Assembly: GCA_001465115.1 (NCBI GenBank) | Contig: CP013614.1 | Coordinates: 186,001-250,000, forward strand | Source of the DNA: Enterococcus silesiacus | GTDB lineage: Bacteria > Bacillota > Bacilli > Lactobacillales > Enterococcaceae | DNA length: 64,000 nucleotides | Direction of reading: 5' to 3' | Shown: piece after piece, positions 61,051-64,000 of the stretch | How the letters are laid out: every line of letters begins with the position of its first letter | How positions within the stretch are numbered: position 1 is the first letter of the stretch | Notes under the pieces: generated by a model | What the model was told of the DNA's origin: nothing | The model's input: the letters and a program-made list of their open reading frames with translations, nothing else | Databases searched by the model: none | Made by a program: the position numbers and the translations under genes

Positions 61051-62015
61051 AATTAGGTGTATTTACTCCATTATTCAATAATTTAAGCTTTGAAGAAATG
61101 ATCGATACAGTCTCAAAAGCAGGACTAGAAGCAGTTGAAATCGGCACAGGCGGCTCGCCAGGAAATGCTCATTTAGATATCGATAAACTATTAGCAAGTT
61201 CAGATGCGAGAAAAGAGTATTTAGCGAAACTTGAGGACAAAGGCTTAACGATCAGTGCATTAAGCTGTCATAATAATCCTATTTCTCCACTAAAAGAAAC
61301 GGCCCAAGAAGCAGATCAACTATTGCAAAAAACGATCAAACTAGCTTCTTTAATGAACGTATCAGTCGTCAATGGCTTTTCTGGTGTCTCAGGAGGAAAC
61401 CCAACCGACACACAAGTCAATTGGCCCGTTTTACCTTGGCCGACAGAATACGATGATAACTACAATTACCAATGGGAAAAGAAATTGATCCCTTACTGGA
61501 AAAATATCAATACCATCGCAGAAGATGCTGGAGTGAAAATCGGCATCGAATTGCATGGCGGTTTCTTATGTCATACACCTTATACGATGTTAAAACTCCG
61601 TGAAGCAACAGGCAAAGCAATCGGCTGTAATTTAGATCCAAGTCATTTATGGTGGCAAGGCATCGATCCAGTTGCAGCAGTGAAAATTTTAGGTGAAGCG
61701 GGTGCAATTCATCATTTCCACGCAAAAGATACGTATTTAGATCAAGACAATATCAATATGCACGGGTTAACGGATATGCAGCCATATGGGAATGTCAAAA
61801 CCCGTGCGTGGACGTTCCGCTCAGTTGGATGCGGTCATGATTTAAAAGTTTGGTCAGACATTATTAGCGCACTTAGAATTTATGGATACGATTATGTTTT
61901 AAGTATTGAACATGAAGACCCGATCATGTCAACAGAAGAAGGCTTAAACAGAGCGATTACTAATTTGAAAAGTATTATGATTAAAAAACAACCTGCGGAA
62001 ATGTGGTGGGTATAA
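61047..62015 (+). CDS. Sugar phosphate isomerase/epimerase-like TIM-barrel protein
   Basis: The 322-residue product belongs to the xylose-isomerase-like TIM barrels. [20 protein letters not shown] opens it. Metal-ligand positions are visible as [14 protein letters not shown] (Glu), [11 protein letters not shown] (Asp, His), [10 protein letters not shown] (His) and [12 protein letters not shown] (Glu). It probably epimerises, isomerises or hydrolyses an oxidised sugar made by the neighbouring dehydrogenases. It is coupled to the ThuA-like gene. Confidence 0.88.
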   Translation: MKLGVFTPLFNNLSFEEMIDTVSKAGLEAVEIGTGGSPGNAHLDIDKLLASSDARKEYLAKLEDKGLTISALSCHNNPISPLKETAQEADQLLQKTIKLASLMNVSVVNGFSGVSGGNPTDTQVNWPVLPWPTEYDDNYNYQWEKKLIPYWKNINTIAEDAGVKIGIELHGGFLCHTPYTMLKLREATGKAIGCNLDPSHLWWQGIDPVAAVKILGEAGAIHHFHAKDTYLDQDNINMHGLTDMQPYGNVKTRAWTFRSVGCGHDLKVWSDIISALRIYGYDYVLSIEHEDPIMSTEEGLNRAITNLKSIMIKKQPAEMWWV

Positions 62016-62017
62016 TT

Positions 62018-62177
62018 AAGGAAACAACGCTCCATAAGTAGCCTTGTACTGTTCAACATCGACTCACTGTGTTCCTCGTGGTTCACAGCAAAGCTGAACG
62101 AAGCGTTTAGCTCTCAAGAAACCAAGTAGGTACTGAGCAACATCAGTTCATTGCATTCACTGTGTTTTACAGCAATT
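62018..62177 (+). repeat. Two dispersed-repeat copies after the isomerase gene
   Basis: One copy (62018-62095) has AACGCTCC, GCCTTGTACTGTTCAACATC and a CACTGTGTTCCTCG end. The second (62114-62177) has AACCAAGTAGGTACTGAGCA and TTTTACAGCAATT, like the copies near 41050. The rest of the 446-base gap holds an A/T-rich stretch with some short inverted repeats (near 62295-62370) but no gene. Confidence 0.75.
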
Positions 62178-62461
62178 AGGAATCTGAATGTGGAACGCTT
62201 TTTGTTCCATATGAAGATTGTCTATTTTCCTGGAGAGCTGCTTCGTGAAGCTGGATGAAACAAAAGCTGAGTAGGCTGCTCAGACTTTGAGCAGTAGAAT
62301 GAGAAAAATATAGCGATGCTTTTTATCGCGGATTTTTCTTATCTACTGTCGAAAAGTCTAGCCTGCAAAGCTAGACGTCAAAGAGAAGAACGCAACTGTT
62401 TCTAATCTACTCTTTCACTACCCAAGACCATTCACATTCTACTATAGAAAGGACTCAAAAA

Positions 62462-63496
62462 ATGACAGCAATCAATTTTGCCGTAATCGGCTATGGCGGT
62501 ATGGGATCATACCATATCCATAATATTATGCCTAATGAAAACGAACGAATCCATGTCGTTGGAACCTACGATATTTCAGGCGAACGTCAAAAAATTTCCA
62601 GTCAACACAAGCATAAAATTTACCATTCACTAGAAGATGTCCTAACCGATGAAACGATCGAAGCAGTGTTGATCGCTACGCCAAATGATTCACATAAAGA
62701 TCTAGCGGTCCAAGCATTGAAAGCTGGAAAACATGTTGTCTGTGAAAAACCAGTCACCATGAATGTAGAAGAATTGGACGAAGTGCTAAAGGTCGCTAAA
62801 GAGACAGGTCAAACCTTTATGGTTCATCAAAACCGACGCTGGGACCCTGATTTTTTGATCACACGAGAATTATACAAAATACAACAAATCGGAGAATTAT
62901 TCCAAATCGAATCACGGGTTCAAGGAGCGAATGGCATCCCGGGTGATTGGCGTCATGAGTTAAAACATGGCGGTGGTATGCTTTTAGATTGGGGTGTCCA
63001 TTTATTAGATCAACTATTATTTTTAGTGGATAGCCGAATCGAAAAAGTATCTGCCGATTTAAGCTATATTCTTGGCGATGAGGTGGATGATGGATTTATC
63101 ACGTATATTATTTTTGAAAATGGCATCCGAGCAATTATCGAAGTTGGGACAACTAATTATACAAAATTACCTCGCTGGTATTTAAAAGGAACCCAAGGAA
63201 CAGCCGTCATCCAAGATTGGGATCTTTCTGGTGAGATGATCGTTGATTCAGGCAAGAAAAATATCCAAGCACCAAAACCAATTCAAGCAGGCGTTGGTTT
63301 GACTAAAACCATGGCACCACCATCAGAAGAAGCAACCGAGACAGTACCATTGCCAAAGGTTTCTGCAGAATATGATACGTTTTATAAAAATTTTTATAAA
63401 GTTGTTAGAGAACAAGCAGAACCCGTAGTTAAAAATGAAGAAGTCCGTCAAGTGATGGTTCTGATCGAAGAAATCTTTAAAGCAGCAAAAAGATGA
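62462..63496 (+). CDS. Gfo/Idh/MocA family dehydrogenase, second copy
   Basis: The 344-residue product has the same family features: FAVIGYGGMGSYHIHNIMP, CEKPVTMNVEELDEV (catalytic Lys) and GGGMLLDWGVHLLDQLLFLV (Asp and His). It is only distantly like the dehydrogenase at 59093, so two oxidation steps or two substrates are likely. GAAAGGA lies ahead of the ATG. A terminator follows. Confidence 0.9.
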   Translation: MTAINFAVIGYGGMGSYHIHNIMPNENERIHVVGTYDISGERQKISSQHKHKIYHSLEDVLTDETIEAVLIATPNDSHKDLAVQALKAGKHVVCEKPVTMNVEELDEVLKVAKETGQTFMVHQNRRWDPDFLITRELYKIQQIGELFQIESRVQGANGIPGDWRHELKHGGGMLLDWGVHLLDQLLFLVDSRIEKVSADLSYILGDEVDDGFITYIIFENGIRAIIEVGTTNYTKLPRWYLKGTQGTAVIQDWDLSGEMIVDSGKKNIQAPKPIQAGVGLTKTMAPPSEEATETVPLPKVSAEYDTFYKNFYKVVREQAEPVVKNEEVRQVMVLIEEIFKAAKR

Positions 63497-63523
63497 ATCA
63501 AATGAACGAAATAGCTTCATCCT

Positions 63524-63563
63524 AAAAGTAAAGTTGCCTAAATAGGGTACTTTACTTTTTTTT
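63524..63563 (+). terminator. Intrinsic terminator
   Basis: AAAGTAAAGT and ACTTTACTTT pair perfectly around a 14-base loop and lead into Ts. Confidence 0.85.
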
Positions 63564-63620
63564 AGACTAAGCATAGAATATTAAAGAGTGAGTTTAGGAA
63601 GAAGAAAAGGGAGAGCATTT

Positions 63621-64000
63621 GTGAAGAAAAAATTACAATTATTCAAAAAAAAGCCAATTAAGTATTCATTGATCATAGTTGGAATGATTTTGTTGGTTTT
63701 TATCAGCAACTTATACTTACAGTGGTGTCAAAACGAATTATCATTTGATTTAGTAGCTAAATTTGCTTTTTCTTGGCATACTGAAAAATTTATTTTAGGT
63801 AGTCTAGTCTTGTTGCTATTTTTACTATTTCTATGTAGTGTGGCAGGTTCACTAATACTTGGAAGTGTCCTGTATGCAATTACGATCGGAATTTTAGGCT
63901 TTGCCGATTATCAAAAAATGTTTTACCGAACTGAGCCGATTTATCCAGATGATTTAAAAATGATTACGGAGTTTGGTTTATTAAGAGAAATGATTGGAAC
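63621..64000 (+). CDS. LTA synthase-like membrane protein (partial, cut by window end)
   Basis: A GTG start behind AAAAGGGAGAG opens a frame that stays open to the last base (126 residues visible). Three membrane helices are seen (about 14-34, 60-80 and 82-102). They are followed by YRTEPIYPDDLKMITEFGLL, a stretch characteristic of LTA synthase/phosphoglycerol transferase family membrane proteins. The extracellular sulfatase-type catalytic domain would lie beyond the window. Not linked to the sugar cluster by obvious coupling. Confidence 0.7.
   Translation, partial: MKKKLQLFKKKPIKYSLIIVGMILLVFISNLYLQWCQNELSFDLVAKFAFSWHTEKFILGSLVLLLFLLFLCSVAGSLILGSVLYAITIGILGFADYQKMFYRTEPIYPDDLKMITEFGLLREMIG

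Overview
The window is low-GC Gram-positive chromosomal DNA that I read as Enterococcus, probably a species in the wider E. faecalis group. This is inference from three things: several WxL surface proteins with DUF916 partners, strong AGGAGG-type ribosome binding sites with frequent TTG/GTG starts, and a formate dehydrogenase/molybdopterin cluster beside enterococcal-type surface genes. No rRNA, tRNA, CRISPR array or insertion sequence was seen.

Region 1 (about 1-16 kb) is ordinary accessory chromosome. It holds a probable type I toxin-antitoxin unit (34-aa holin-like toxin plus convergent antisense RNA) and small enzymes (MmcQ/YjbR, SRPBCC, PaiA-like GNAT). An amidase sits with an amino-acid ABC binding protein and permease but no ATPase. 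An orphan PTS IIB, small membrane proteins, a secreted alpha/beta hydrolase, a zinc-ribbon membrane protein, an LRR-like secreted protein, a DUF975 protein and an AIM24 protein follow.

Region 2 (16.2-30.3 kb) is a molybdenum module in two transcription units. mobA, focA, a MobB-like P-loop gene, three NAD-linked formate dehydrogenase subunits and moeA form the first. moaC, moaA, a MOSC gene, moaB/mogA, a MoeA-like gene and modABC form the second, which starts at a cre-like site. Together they import molybdate, build Mo-bis-MGD cofactor and use it to oxidise formate (or reduce CO2) with NAD(H). moaD, moaE, moeB and fdhD are not in the window.

Region 3 (30.4-35.6 kb) has an ABC-2 exporter (ATPase plus two permeases), a 52-aa gene and a solitary complete tyrosine recombinase flanked by paired short repeats.

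Region 4 (35.7-58.0 kb) is a large cell-surface island. Two WxL loci (seven WxL proteins, three DUF916 proteins, two small sortase-anchored proteins) are bracketed by two paralogous winged-helix regulators whose receiver domains lack the phospho-accepting Asp. Locus 1 ends with a signal peptidase I homologue in which both catalytic residues are replaced (Ser to Ala, Lys to Arg). Between the loci lie an AraC regulator and an Agr-like sensor module: one LytTR response regulator and two GHKL kinases, one with a degraded ATP-binding site. Paired 23-bp direct repeats, each containing a cre-like core, precede locus 2. I consider this island the most interesting part of the window.

Region 5 (58-64 kb) starts with a zinc-independent S14 gene under a near-consensus Zur box and a 46-aa basic protein. 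It continues with a sugar-oxidation cluster (two Gfo/Idh/MocA dehydrogenases, a ThuA-like protein, a TIM-barrel isomerase/epimerase) and the start of an LTA-synthase-like membrane protein cut by the window end. Intergenic gaps throughout carry a dispersed repeat family with the shared core CTTGTACTGTTCAACATCAG and a second hairpin-bearing repeat.
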